Positions 11,065 to 20,675 of a DNA stretch of 64,000 nucleotides are shown one piece after another. The position numbers and the translations under genes were made by a program. This stretch comes from Farysia itapuensis (lineage: Eukaryota > Basidiomycota > Ustilaginomycetes > Ustilaginales > Ustilaginaceae). A model generated the notes under the pieces. That model made no database searches and was not told the origin of the DNA. It was given only the letters and a program-made list of their open reading frames with translations. The stretch spans positions 558,001-622,000 of the forward strand of contig JALBYC010000002.1 in the NCBI GenBank assembly GCA_023212645.1, given 5' to 3'. Positions within the stretch are counted from its first letter, which is position 1, and each line of letters starts with the position of its first letter.

Positions 11065-13107
11065 CTAGGGCTCCGGACTGGCAGAGTCAGCGCTGAAGGC
11101 TGCCTTGACTTGGGCGGCGGTAGAGGTGCCGTTCGGGCTACCATTTGAGCCGGAAGGCAACAATATACGTCGACGTGCATTGATGAACCAGTTCGAGACT
11201 TGTGACAGAGTGAGGCCAGTCATACTGCAGAGTGTGCGTTTCTCGTCTTCTGTTGGATACGGATGGCCGGCATGTTCCAGCAGCCAGGACTTGAGTAGGT
11301 CAGTGACGGGTTTCGGCAGCTTGCCCCGGCGTCGAGGTGGTGGTGCAATGCCTGTTGACGGGCCAGGCGGAACAAGCGCGGCAGGGAAGGTAGGTCCAGG
11401 CCGCCCACCTGCTCTCGCAGCCATGTGACCGTGCGGATCGCGAGGATCTGACATGTATTCTGGTGGGCCATAGGGCGATGGATAGCCGCGACGTCCATCC
11501 ATCGGTCCTCGAAGACCACCATGACCGGCTGAGACAGGCATTGGAAGAGGGACGCCACTAGAGGACATCAACATACCACTCCCGCCTGCTTTCATGACAG
11601 GAGGACCGTGGGCATAAGCAGCATGGGGCGAGCCGTAAGGATCGTACTCGTAGTCGGCGGCTTTTCGATGTGATGCAATCGGGCCGTGGTAGTACTCATC
11701 GATCTCCGGGTCCTGAATGCGGTCGCGCCCAAAGAACAGCCTGCGATCGGGATAGAAAGGTTCGGGATAAGGTGCAGCTTCGGGACTACGGCTTCGCCTT
11801 GGATGCAACATAGCGTCAGGCGGTGGAGTGTAGCGCCCACGAACTGAATACTCGGCAGCTACCGGCGGGGGCCTCGAAGATAAGGGAGGCAGCTGTGGCC
11901 TCGGCTCGGCGGCTGTGGGAGGCGAAGACGCCATTTGCGGGTAGGCATGCGAAGAAGGGCGTGCATAAGGGTCGTGGTGACTGGGATGTGGCGGAGGAGG
12001 ACCACGAGAAGCGTAGGGTGGAGAGCGCATGGGTGGGCCGGGGCTGTAGCGATCGGGTCTACGCTCAGCGTAGCTGCCATGATAGGCGTGCGGAGCGACG
12101 CGCGAATACTCGCCTCGGGTGGAAGGCGAAGCGGGATAGATACGACGAGGCGAGTATCGTGGATCGTCATCGTGATATCGCGGGGGCGGGGCATAGCCGG
12201 AAGGGTCGTGGGTTGCTGCGTAAGTGCGTTCTGGCGAGTCATTGCGTTCTCTCCCACGGTAGTAGCTACTTCGGTCTGTGTAATAGTCATGAGGAGGCCG
12301 TTGACTTTCCGGCCAAGGTCGCCCGGGTCGTTCCATCCGTGCAACAGGAGCTCGACGCAGTCCGTTGTCAGAGATGGAAGACTTTCGTTTGACGCCTGCC
12401 AAGGGAGGAGATGCAGCACGATCACGAGCAAAGCTTGGATGAAGGTCGCGGTTGTATTCCGCAGAGCGGGCAGCCAACATGCGCGGGCTGGATGGATAGT
12501 CAGCTGGATACGAGGGATGCGAGGCAGAAGGTGCGGCGCGAACGGGATGTCGAGCAGGGGCAGGACGTGGGCTGCCTCTGTCGGACTGCAGGTCCCATTC
12601 TGCTGAGTGATTCGAGACCCTACCAGCAGGTGAAGTGGGTCGACGGATAGCCGGCGCGGCCGGCAGTGGAGGCGTTCTACGGGACTCAACCTTGTCGACA
12701 GCGCTCATCTTGTTGTTGTTGTTGTTATTGTTGTCTTGCCAGCGAGATTGACTGTCAAGAGTGGACGTTCGAGAGTGCTTGTCGCTGGAAAAGTCGAGAG
12801 ACGTGATGGACGGTAGACGGTCGTCCAGATTGACTGGGGTCAATGCAGTGCTGGCCGAGCGACGACTGATGCTGTGGACGGAGCTGTACTCGGACGATCG
12901 GAGGGAGGCAGCACCGGGTGAACTGTGACGGTCGTCGAGCAGAGGGGACTTGCTGTACGACTCGCCACTCCCGTGTCGCTGCTTTACACGGGGCTCGACG
13001 TTGGCTGGATGCCGAAATGCAGGTGAGTCGGACTGATTGGAGGAGGAAGGAGAAACTGGCTGATCTCTAAGACTGCTGACTGGGCGAGTTGTAAAGGAGC
13101 TGACCAT
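11065..13107 (-). CDS. TALE (KN-type) homeobox transcription factor
   Basis: Nuclear DNA-binding regulator. The ATG at 13107 gives 680 residues; the frame is open further upstream only through a GTG. The homeodomain is at the C-terminus, about 592-647, and carries the three-residue PYP extension between helices 1 and 2 that defines the TALE class. Its recognition helix ends in NWFINARRR. The rest is a long low-complexity region rich in Ser, Pro, Arg, Tyr and His, with a poly-Asn run. This arrangement, with the homeodomain close to the C-terminus, resembles fungal Cup9/Tos8-type repressors, but targets cannot be predicted. It is distinct from the bE/bW mating homeodomain proteins, since no partner gene lies beside it. 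The gene is preceded by more than 3 kb without another gene, which suggests extended upstream control. Confidence 0.88.
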   Translation of the reverse strand: MVSSFTTRPVSSLRDQPVSPSSSNQSDSPAFRHPANVEPRVKQRHGSGESYSKSPLLDDRHSSPGAASLRSSEYSSVHSISRRSASTALTPVNLDDRLPSITSLDFSSDKHSRTSTLDSQSRWQDNNNNNNNKMSAVDKVESRRTPPLPAAPAIRRPTSPAGRVSNHSAEWDLQSDRGSPRPAPARHPVRAAPSASHPSYPADYPSSPRMLAARSAEYNRDLHPSFARDRAASPPLAGVKRKSSISDNGLRRAPVARMERPGRPWPESQRPPHDYYTDRSSYYRGRERNDSPERTYAATHDPSGYAPPPRYHDDDPRYSPRRIYPASPSTRGEYSRVAPHAYHGSYAERRPDRYSPGPPMRSPPYASRGPPPPHPSHHDPYARPSSHAYPQMASSPPTAAEPRPQLPPLSSRPPPVAAEYSVRGRYTPPPDAMLHPRRSRSPEAAPYPEPFYPDRRLFFGRDRIQDPEIDEYYHGPIASHRKAADYEYDPYGSPHAAYAHGPPVMKAGGSGMLMSSSGVPLPMPVSAGHGGLRGPMDGRRGYPSPYGPPEYMSDPRDPHGHMAARAGGRPGPTFPAALVPPGPSTGIAPPPRRRGKLPKPVTDLLKSWLLEHAGHPYPTEDEKRTLCSMTGLTLSQVSNWFINARRRILLPSGSNGSPNGTSTAAQVKAAFSADSASPEP
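12711..12735 (-). repeat. Trinucleotide (AAC/AAT) run coding poly-Asn
   Basis: A near-perfect triplet repeat inside the homeobox gene encodes eight to nine consecutive asparagines in the disordered N-terminal half. One unit is ATT-type instead of GTT-type on the + strand. It is likely to vary in length between isolates without affecting the homeodomain. Confidence 0.85.
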
Positions 13108-15358
13108 ATTGAGACCGGCAAAGGGCCGGGAGATAACAAGCTGCACGGGTGAACGAGATGGGATGGGATGGTGGTACACAAGAACAATGCTTGGGTGATG
13201 GGAGGGGGGGGGAGGGAGTCAGGGAGGGACGCTTCACAATTGGGCTACAGCTGTCAGACGAGACGAGAGGGGAAGGCGGACGACGTCTGTTACGGCACAC
13301 GACAAGTCTGTCGCAGGAATTAGAAATTCACTCCAAAGGCAGAAGAAGAAAAAAAATCAAATAGAAAACGGATGGGTAACAGGCGAGATGCTGACCAGTC
13401 TAGCGTCAGGGCACAAACACAGACACGGAAGCTGCCACTTGGCCTGGCAGCGCTGGCTTCGCAGGGTGACGAGCAGCGAGTCCAAAAGAGCGGTTTTGCA
13501 GCGCCGGCAAGCAGGAGGGAGCAAGAGCAGGCAACTCAGCAGTTAGCCGAGCGTGCTCTCGACGCTTTCGCTGATGTCAAACTTGTTTTCTGACGGGATG
13601 ACCGACAGCAGTCGTGCAGAGGAACTGGGTCGATCGGAACGACAACCTAATCATGCACACAGCCTGCTAGAAGGGATACAAAAAAAATTGGAAATGCATG
13701 TCTCACCTGCAACTAAAAGCGCGGTTGCCAAAAACAACTGTAGTGACAGCATCCAAAAGCCGAAACATGCACCTCTTCTGCCGCGCATCTCGATAAGATG
13801 ACTGGACAGACGTCACAAACAAGCAAGCCACATCCTGTTGGCTTGTCCGCCCGTGTCAGTTCCTTCGGTGTCTGCCACACAGCGTCGACAGATTGCTGCA
13901 TTTAGCTGTCCACGTACTTCATTGTCTTTGTCTTCGCTTCAGATATGTGTGCCGTGAGAGCCGCAGAGGCATTGTTGCATGGCACCGTGGTCGCATCACC
14001 CGCATGAGGAACATAGAAGCCGGAGTGTGAAAAAGAAGAGCAGGCGTGACAGGTCACCCAGGCTCGTTGAGACACTTTCAGACAGCGGCGCAAGGAACGC
14101 ATCGAGCTCCCTCCCCCCCGCATACATCATTCCCCCGCTTGGCCTCCCTCATCCTTAAGGCCACGACATGCTTTGCACACCTTTTGCCTAGCACCAAACG
14201 CGCGCCTCACTTTTGTCCACATCCGCAACACGTCAATCAGGAAGGACAAGTTACCTTATCTTGCTAGGGCCGGGAGAAAGCCGCTAAGCGAGAGCTGCAC
14301 CTGTGTCGGCGATACCACAGTAGCGCTGCATTGAATGGCGTGAAGCAAACAATTGGCGGTCTTAGCTTGCCTACGTAGGTCGCTGCCCGGAGGTGCATAT
14401 AGTCGGTCAACCTGAATGCATTTGGTCTAGGCGAGCCAGTATCGGATATTGAAATTCATTAATTACGTGCATGACGTCCGCTTTGATCAACCAGGCGAGA
14501 TCCCGCACACATTTTGTTTGCGTCCTTTTGATTACAACTTCCGCCTTGTCTGTGTCGAGCGGTGTGGAATCGGCAACAACCATGCGCATGAACACAATGG
14601 TCCCTGCTTTGGCGGACGCGCTGCAGGAAAAGGGACCCGATGTTCGTTGCCTTGCATCGACGTAATACAATCACCCTGTTCGGAGTATGCCGCTACTGTT
14701 TCCCTACCGCGACTCGGCCCGATCTTGCCCAGTACAGCGGTGCAAAGCTCATTGTCAACCTGCCGACTGAATCAGTCTCGGCTACGTCAGTAGTCTCACA
14801 GACTCGTGAGGGTACGGAACGAGGGCATGTTCAGGTTGTATCGGCGCACGCATGCCTTGTGGCTGCTTCGGTGTGTCCGCATGCAGTACAGCTCGCCTCC
14901 TGCTATAGATGAATGGCATGAACGGACCAGATGTCGCCGGCTGCCATCTTGCATACTTCATTCCCGGGAACGTCGGATTGTGGTACAGCGTGAGTGCTGC
15001 ACGTCTCCGTTCGCGCACCTTTGCACGGTGCACGAAGACGGTGCAGTCCTTGTCATTGCTTGAGTGCACTAATGCAAGAGAGCTCATGTGCCCCCTGACC
15101 TGCGTTGGTGCTCGCGCAGGCAATGAAATGCCAAGAGTTACCCGGCCTGGATTCGGCATCGGTTGACCGTTGGAGCTTGACTTTGTGTCGATCTGTACGT
15201 ACATGCATAAAGCGTTCCTGAATAGAGTCGTCGGTAATTTTTGGTTTATCTTTTTACACGTCGCGCTAGTGTGTGCGTCAGGCTGTCAGCAAACCTTGTG
15301 TTGAGCTGCTAGGAAAAAAAAAAGATGGATTTGTTTGACCGCTTTTAAGGGACAATTA
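13108..15358. other. Gene-poor region upstream of the homeobox gene
   Basis: About 2.25 kb with only short ORFs on both strands, none with a recognisable domain, a family-like composition or a clear splice pattern. The first 250 bp are purine-rich on + (pyrimidine-rich on the homeobox coding strand), consistent with its 5' leader and promoter. The rest probably holds regulatory DNA or a non-coding transcript. No tRNA-like fold was seen. Confidence 0.5.
13200..13228 (+). promoter_or_regulatory. G-rich tract, possible G-quadruplex
   Basis: Five runs of three or more G, one of them nine long, are separated by spacers of 1-5 bases. This satisfies the usual G3+N1-7 pattern. It lies about 93 bp upstream of the homeobox ATG, on the template strand of that gene, so the transcript-sense strand is C-rich. 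It may simply be the pyrimidine-rich leader common in fungi. Confidence 0.5.
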
Positions 15359-15433
15359 AAGCGCGTCCATAAACGTGATTGCCCGCCAAAATTGCCGGAT
15401 TTTTTACGGTAGGATTCGAGCATTTTTATGTGA
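15359..15433 (+). repeat. Left terminal inverted repeat
   Basis: Left arm of the inverted-repeat element. It pairs with the right arm at 15989-16064. Confidence 0.75.
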
Positions 15434-15456
15434 ATATATCGCGGTAATTCCGACCT

Positions 15457-15479
15457 AATCTACCCTTCGGAGGTAGATT
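15457..15479. repeat. Small hairpin with TTCG loop inside the element
   Basis: Perfect 8-bp arms (AATCTACC and GGTAGATT) enclose a seven-base loop containing TTCG. It sits just inside the left terminal repeat. It could be a sub-terminal structure of the element, or chance. Confidence 0.5.
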
Positions 15480-15988
15480 GGCACTTCATTGCTCCCCTTT
15501 TTCACAAAAAAAATCATCATTTTTTAAAACAGATTTAACATTTCACCAGCAAAGTGAGCTCTACGTATACGAGACATCTAAATGCATGCTAGAATGACGA
15601 GGAACAAGCCAAAGCATTGAGGATACCTGGTGCCAGTGAGTCGTGCTACGCTCGCAGCAGCATTGGATGCTTTCTTGCTTGCTAGAGCGGCGCACGGGAG
15701 GCAAAAGGCAGATATCACTGCGAAAGGCGAGGGGAGAGGTGGTGGTGTGAAGCATGGATCAGACAAGCGTGTGTCCAGGGCTCATCGATCCGATCAGGTG
15801 GACCGTGTGCTGTGATCGATGGCCTGAGCGCAGTCCGTCACGCAAGACATCAGATGAAGCGGCATTGTCCTACGTGCACGGTGCGCGTGGTCACGCGTGT
15901 TGGTATCGCGCGTAACAGCTGGGCGGAGGTGGTGTCTTTATAGACGGCCAAATAATTGCCGTACTGTGACTAGGGTTTGCCAGCATCC

Positions 15989-16064
15989 TCACATAAAAAT
16001 GGCCCAAACATACCGGTAAAATCTGTGTAATTTTGGCTGGCAATCACGTTTATGGACGCACTCT
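15989..16064 (-). repeat. Right terminal inverted repeat
   Basis: Right arm of the inverted-repeat element. Its reverse complement matches the left arm with a few substitutions and short indels. Confidence 0.75.
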
Positions 16065-16528
16065 TAGTGTGTAAAGCAGACACATTCACGATACCTTTCT
16101 GACGACCTCGCCTAATTCTCGATCAACTTAGCGTATCTCGGGCCCGGTCGCAGATGCAGGGCTCCAAGCCTGGCAGCTCAACGTGGTCGTAAGTGGGACA
16201 ACAGGCTAGCAGGCGAGCGAGCTTCGAGTCCAAGCGACATGCGTGCAACATCACTGCATCCCGCGCATCACGTGAGCTTTGTTACTTCTGCTGTTAGACC
16301 GTGTGATTACTATTATCGTGCGAAAGTTGGATGCGACTGTTTGCCGACCTCGCTGCATGACGGCGTGACCGCCATGCCGGACGTTCGTGGTTGTGGAGAA
16401 GGGTTTTCGAGTGCAGCCGAGCTTCACACTTCTAGCTTCTTGGTCCATTCTTGCGACACTCGTAAGTGCCACTAGCCTACCCCGTCAATCAGCACATGCC
16501 ACATCTGCGCGGTCGACGTCAGTGAGCC
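16065..16528. other. Upstream region of mvp1
   Basis: About 460 bp between the inverted-repeat element and the mvp1 start. It presumably contains the mvp1 promoter and 5' leader. No gene or notable repeat was seen. Confidence 0.5.
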
Positions 16529-18523
16529 ATGTCGCGGACGACGCAAAGACCCCTCACCTGGGGCGGGTCTCAGCAAGGTTTGTCGTTCACCAACTACGCT
16601 TCGCACGGCTTTGACAACGGGGCAGCTTCCGAGGCACCAGAGCTGTACAGACGAGCATGGGAGCAGCTAGCTTTCGACTCAAACAATGACACGGTGTCTG
16701 GAGCTGTACCACATAGCCAGAGCGAAACCCTCATCACACTGGCTGCACTACACAAGTCGCTCACTACTGCAGGAGGTCAGAGCGCAGGCACCGCCGAAAA
16801 GATTGTCAACCTGGCCTGCAAAGGAGCTCGCTGCTCTCGCGCGGACTTCTATACAGCACTCGAGCTCTTGAGCCAGGCACAAGACGGACAACGCCTCGAC
16901 GTGGGCAGTGCACAAGAGAGATTGGCAACAGGCTCTGTGCAACCTCCGCGTTGGGACTTTTCGAGGAACTTTGACAGCTCACCATGGGGCCAGAAGTTCC
17001 TGCCTCATCCGTCAGGATCCGCAGATAAGAGCTCAGCGGCTCCGTTTCGCGAGATGCCGGATCCATGGAATGTGAGTAATGTCAGTGCGGGCCAGCACGT
17101 CAATCCATCTCATGATCAGGATTCCGCGTACGGATCTGCGTACCGAGGCTTCGCGACCAAAACTTTCCCCGGCGAGACCAATGGCTTTGCGGATCATTCG
17201 AAACGCAGCAGATTGCCCTATCACAATGAAGGAGGGGAGCCTTCGTCCAGACCCGCTGCTTTGTCACAATTCAAATCGAGAGAGGATCCAACGCTTCAAG
17301 AACGGCCATTTTCTTATCAGTCGGAAACAGCGGATATCAACGCGGTCAGCGCAGCTGGGGATCCTGCCTCTGAGCTGCCAGAAGATGAAGTGACTGTCCG
17401 TCTGCGAAGCGAGCTGGAAGGATTTATCATGAAGCACAATGTTTATGTGGTCAGATCCAGTCTTCGCAAGTCTCAAGTCACGCGGAGGTACAGTGACTGG
17501 GTGTGGCTCGCAGAGTGTCTGGTCAAAAGATACCCATTCCGATGCCTGCCCCTGCTGCCGCCAAAACGGCTGTCAATGCCTATTCCGGGCCGCCATTTAA
17601 GCAGTGACGATATTTTCATCGAGCGACGCAGACGCAGTCTAGAGCGATACCTCAAGATGCTCAGCCTGCATCCAGTACTTCGAGAAGATAAGCTAGTGGC
17701 TGTCTTCTTCACTGAAAAGCAAGCGCTAGCCGACTGGCGCAACACTGCGCCGCCCTTGTATCTCGATGAAGAAGGCATCACCAAGATGGTCGACGAGGCT
17801 GAGAGGATGAAAATCCCTGACGACTTGGATCACAAGCTGACGCAGCAACGTAGTGCGATCCCCGATCTTGTAGAAAGATGGAGCTCGATGGTCGCTCTAT
17901 TTGAGCGAATCGTCAAGCGGAGGGATGCGGACGCCGCCGATTGTTCTCGACTCAACTTTTCGCTGTTATCCGTAATCGAAATGTCTTCCAAGCGGTGGCG
18001 ACCCGAGAGCGATCATCGCAAGCTGACCGAGGAAATCATGACGACCACGGCCAACATCTTTCAGGACCATTCGGACATGACTTCTTCTCGAGTCAGCGCT
18101 ATTTCGCTCTCGACGCTTGAAGGCATGAAATCAGAACGTGACCTGCTTCTTTCTTTCCGTGATCTCATCACGCGCTTAGACAAATTGCTACCAGATCCCA
18201 TCGACAATCTCAAGAAACGCATCGAGACCAATCAGAGAAAATTGACGTCCCTGGCTGCCACCTCTCCGCCGACTCCCAGCAGCCAACAGGAGCAAGCAAA
18301 GCTCGTGACCACCGTCAAAGAAGACGCCGCATCCATTCAAAAGTACCTCAATCGCCGTATACACATCAAGAAAACGTTATGGGAGGAGCTCATCTGGTTC
18401 CACTACCGGTTCAAAGCCATCGAGGAGGATCTGCAGAAGCTGGTGCGAGACGAGACTTACTTCTTATCCATGCTTACCCGCATCTGGGAGACGACTGAGA
18501 TGAAGATGAAAATGATTCGATAA
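16529..18523 (+). CDS. mvp1: Sorting nexin Mvp1 (PX-BAR protein)
   Basis: Endosomal coat protein that binds PI3P and helps retromer-linked and retromer-independent recycling and vacuolar protein sorting. The 664-residue protein has a low-complexity N-terminal half and a PX domain at about 285-400. Key PX features are the RRYSDW motif near 319-324, which supplies the phosphoinositide-binding Arg, and the proline-rich LLPPKRL loop. The C-terminal part (about 420-664) is helical and ends in WEELIWFHYRF-type sequence, as in the Mvp1/SNX8 BAR region. The family call rests on this PX loop and C-terminus; another SNX-BAR is the alternative. A short upstream exon is possible because the N-terminus is not conserved. 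Confidence 0.82.
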   Translation: MSRTTQRPLTWGGSQQGLSFTNYASHGFDNGAASEAPELYRRAWEQLAFDSNNDTVSGAVPHSQSETLITLAALHKSLTTAGGQSAGTAEKIVNLACKGARCSRADFYTALELLSQAQDGQRLDVGSAQERLATGSVQPPRWDFSRNFDSSPWGQKFLPHPSGSADKSSAAPFREMPDPWNVSNVSAGQHVNPSHDQDSAYGSAYRGFATKTFPGETNGFADHSKRSRLPYHNEGGEPSSRPAALSQFKSREDPTLQERPFSYQSETADINAVSAAGDPASELPEDEVTVRLRSELEGFIMKHNVYVVRSSLRKSQVTRRYSDWVWLAECLVKRYPFRCLPLLPPKRLSMPIPGRHLSSDDIFIERRRRSLERYLKMLSLHPVLREDKLVAVFFTEKQALADWRNTAPPLYLDEEGITKMVDEAERMKIPDDLDHKLTQQRSAIPDLVERWSSMVALFERIVKRRDADAADCSRLNFSLLSVIEMSSKRWRPESDHRKLTEEIMTTTANIFQDHSDMTSSRVSAISLSTLEGMKSERDLLLSFRDLITRLDKLLPDPIDNLKKRIETNQRKLTSLAATSPPTPSSQQEQAKLVTTVKEDAASIQKYLNRRIHIKKTLWEELIWFHYRFKAIEEDLQKLVRDETYFLSMLTRIWETTEMKMKMIR

Positions 18524-18833
18524 GCATAGAACGTATAGCACACTTGCAATGGTTACCCAAGATACAGGTTCGACATATGTGCGACACTGCGACATTTTCT
18601 CGGGTCGTAATTTCACTAGCTCGGGACTCTGAAATTTTGAGTTTCGTGCTGTCGCGTAACACGCAGGGATCCTTACACCCACCACCAAGATCTTGCTATC
18701 ACATCTCGTCTTCGACATTCCTTCCTCGCAGCTTGCAGCAGCTGCGCAAGGCTGTTCCTTAGCTCGTACACCTTGTCGGAGCGAAGCAGTCAATCAGAGA
18801 TCCATAGCTTTCCCCAGAGCACGTTAGGTCAAA
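18524..18833. other. mvp1-brf1 intergenic region
   Basis: A 310-bp gap between two genes on the same strand, presumably the mvp1 3' end and the brf1 promoter. No other feature was recognised. Confidence 0.5.
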
Positions 18834-20675
18834 ATGAAGTGCCCAAATTGCGGCTCGCTGGCCATCGACTATGCCGATAATCAGGCCGTCTGCTCGCAAT
18901 GCGGTGTCGTTCTGGAAGAGTCACAGATCGTCAGCGACATCACGTTCGGCGAGAATTCAGCTGGAGGCGCTGTTGTGCAAGGTAGCATGATCGCCGCTGA
19001 TCAAGCTCGGGCGCGTGTATCCGGCCCGGGAGGATTTCGTGGCGGGTACGTGAGTGAGTCTCGTGAACTCACTATCTCCAACGCCAGAACTGGCATCAAC
19101 AATATGGCTTCAGCGCTTCGCATTCCCTCCCACGTTGCCGACCGAGCGCTGCGCTTCTTCACACTGGCTCTCGACGGAGGCGCGTCGGCTTCGTCGGCAG
19201 ATGAACCGAGAAACTACGTGCTGGGACGAAAGGCAGAGTACACGGTAGCCAGCTGCCTCTATGTCGCCTGTCGCATGGAAAAGACAACACATATGCTCAT
19301 CGACTTTGCCGACGCAATCCAGGTCAACGTCTTTATCCTCGGTCGATCATATCTCAAACTGATCCGCGTCCTGAACTTGCGACTGCCGCTCATTGATCCA
19401 TCCATCTATATCGCTCGCTTTGCGGCTCTACTCGACTTTGGAGAAGAGACGCAGAAAGTAGCCTACGATGCGTCGCGTCTCGTGTCACGCTTTCAAAAAG
19501 ACTGGATCACCGAGGGTCGACGTCCTGCAGGCATCTGTGGCGCATGCCTGATGCTCGCGGCTCGCATGAATCATTTCCGTCGTTCTGTCAGTGAAGTGAT
19601 CCAGGTCGTCAAGATTGCCGATGTCACCCTCAAAGCACGCTTAAAGGAGTTCAAAAACACACCGACGGGACAGCTGACTGTGCAAGACTTTCGCAATGTG
19701 TGGCTAGAAGAGGAACACGCGCCACCCGCGTTTCTGCGAGCAAGAGAACCCAAGGCTCCGAAAAAGAAGCGCAAAGGCGGACGTCAAGCCAAAACAGATG
19801 AGGATGACGCAGACCAGATGGACGCTGACGGGGAGGATGAAGGTGCTGGCAGCGACGTGCCGAGCGAACACGACGAGACGATTGACCCCGAACTCGAAAA
19901 AGTTGTCGATCAAGCTACCGAGGACGAGATCCAAGCCTATCTGCAACAAGGCTTAGCGAGGGAGCTTGACAGGGCGCTCGAAACGCAAGAACACGAGCGA
20001 GAGGCACGCGCAAGAGCAGGTCTGGTTGGCGAACCAGACAACCAAATCGAAACAGCAACAACAACAGCAGTGAGCACCTCTATACCCGATGCGTACGGCG
20101 CAGGACCGTCCCGCATGCGCGAACAACAGCTCAAGCTGAGCCAAGCGCAAAAGATGCTTCCGCTCGGCGGTTTGGGAATGGATGTCGAAAGTGCACTTCA
20201 GGACGAGACTGATGGCACAGCAGTCGAAGGGGAATCTGCACAAGCTACGTCTAATCTGGGCAACGACCTTGCCGATCTTGACGAAGAGGAATTGGACCGC
20301 TTCATTCTGTCACCCGACGAGGTCAAGATCAAAGAGAGAGTCTGGATGGAGTTCAACAAAGATTGGATGGAGCAGATGCTCAAGAAGCAGCTCAAAATGG
20401 AACACGACCAGAAGATGGGAGTGCCGATTCGCGAGCCCTATAAGCGCAAGAAGCCTAAAGCGCCCCGTGATGCTTCGACGGCCATGCATAATAGCTCAGC
20501 AGCAGAAAGTGCCAAAATGATGCTTAAGCAAAAGCAATTCAGCAAGAAAATCAACTACGACGCGCTCAACAACCTGTTCCCGGGAGCCAAGGACACGAAC
20601 GCAGACGGGGCCCCAAGCGCTCGAAATGAAGGCACCTCTTCGCGCAAACGGGGTCGTCGGGATCACGTCGAGTAG
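18834..20675 (+). CDS. brf1: TFIIIB subunit Brf1
   Basis: RNA polymerase III initiation factor that, with TBP and Bdp1, recruits Pol III to tRNA and 5S genes. The 613-residue protein begins with a TFIIB-type zinc ribbon (Cys3, Cys6, Cys20, Cys23). Two cyclin-like repeats follow at about 85-285; they include the GRKAEYTVASCLYVACR and RRPAGICGACLMLAAR segments. An acidic, Lys-rich linker follows, then the Brf1-specific C-terminal region: homology block II with the DLDEEELDRFILSPDE and VWMEFNKDW segments, and a final KINYDALNNLF motif. The order and length match fungal Brf1. It is a single exon, and the ATG is fixed by the zinc ribbon. Confidence 0.95.
   Translation: MKCPNCGSLAIDYADNQAVCSQCGVVLEESQIVSDITFGENSAGGAVVQGSMIAADQARARVSGPGGFRGGYVSESRELTISNARTGINNMASALRIPSHVADRALRFFTLALDGGASASSADEPRNYVLGRKAEYTVASCLYVACRMEKTTHMLIDFADAIQVNVFILGRSYLKLIRVLNLRLPLIDPSIYIARFAALLDFGEETQKVAYDASRLVSRFQKDWITEGRRPAGICGACLMLAARMNHFRRSVSEVIQVVKIADVTLKARLKEFKNTPTGQLTVQDFRNVWLEEEHAPPAFLRAREPKAPKKKRKGGRQAKTDEDDADQMDADGEDEGAGSDVPSEHDETIDPELEKVVDQATEDEIQAYLQQGLARELDRALETQEHEREARARAGLVGEPDNQIETATTTAVSTSIPDAYGAGPSRMREQQLKLSQAQKMLPLGGLGMDVESALQDETDGTAVEGESAQATSNLGNDLADLDEEELDRFILSPDEVKIKERVWMEFNKDWMEQMLKKQLKMEHDQKMGVPIREPYKRKKPKAPRDASTAMHNSSAAESAKMMLKQKQFSKKINYDALNNLFPGAKDTNADGAPSARNEGTSSRKRGRRDHVE

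Larger units (their letters stand above)
15359..16064. mobile_element. MITE-like element with ~75 bp terminal inverted repeats
   Basis: The left end (15359-15433) and the reverse complement of the right end (15989-16064) match over about 75 bp. The match includes an identical 19-base block, GTCCATAAACGTGATTGCC, and an identical 13-base inner block ending TTTTTATGTGA. The two copies differ by scattered substitutions and small gaps, so the element is not recent. A TA dinucleotide flanks each end (15357-15358 and 16065-16066), as expected for Tc1/mariner/pogo-type insertion, although TA is weak evidence alone. The ~555 bp interior has no transposase-like ORF. I interpret it as a non-autonomous DNA transposon; the superfamily is tentative. 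Confidence 0.7.

Noticed and set aside
11065..13107. Homeobox gene as a mating-type (b locus) gene
   Set aside because: The homeodomain is TALE type at the C-terminus, and no divergently transcribed homeodomain partner is adjacent.
14449..14793. 114-codon frame in the gene-poor region
   Set aside because: It has overlapping alternatives on both strands, no signal peptide or domain, and no supporting splice sites.
16201..16260. TTCGAGTCC, similar to a tRNA B-box
   Set aside because: The flanking bases cannot form a T-arm or acceptor stem, and no matching A-box lies at the correct distance.
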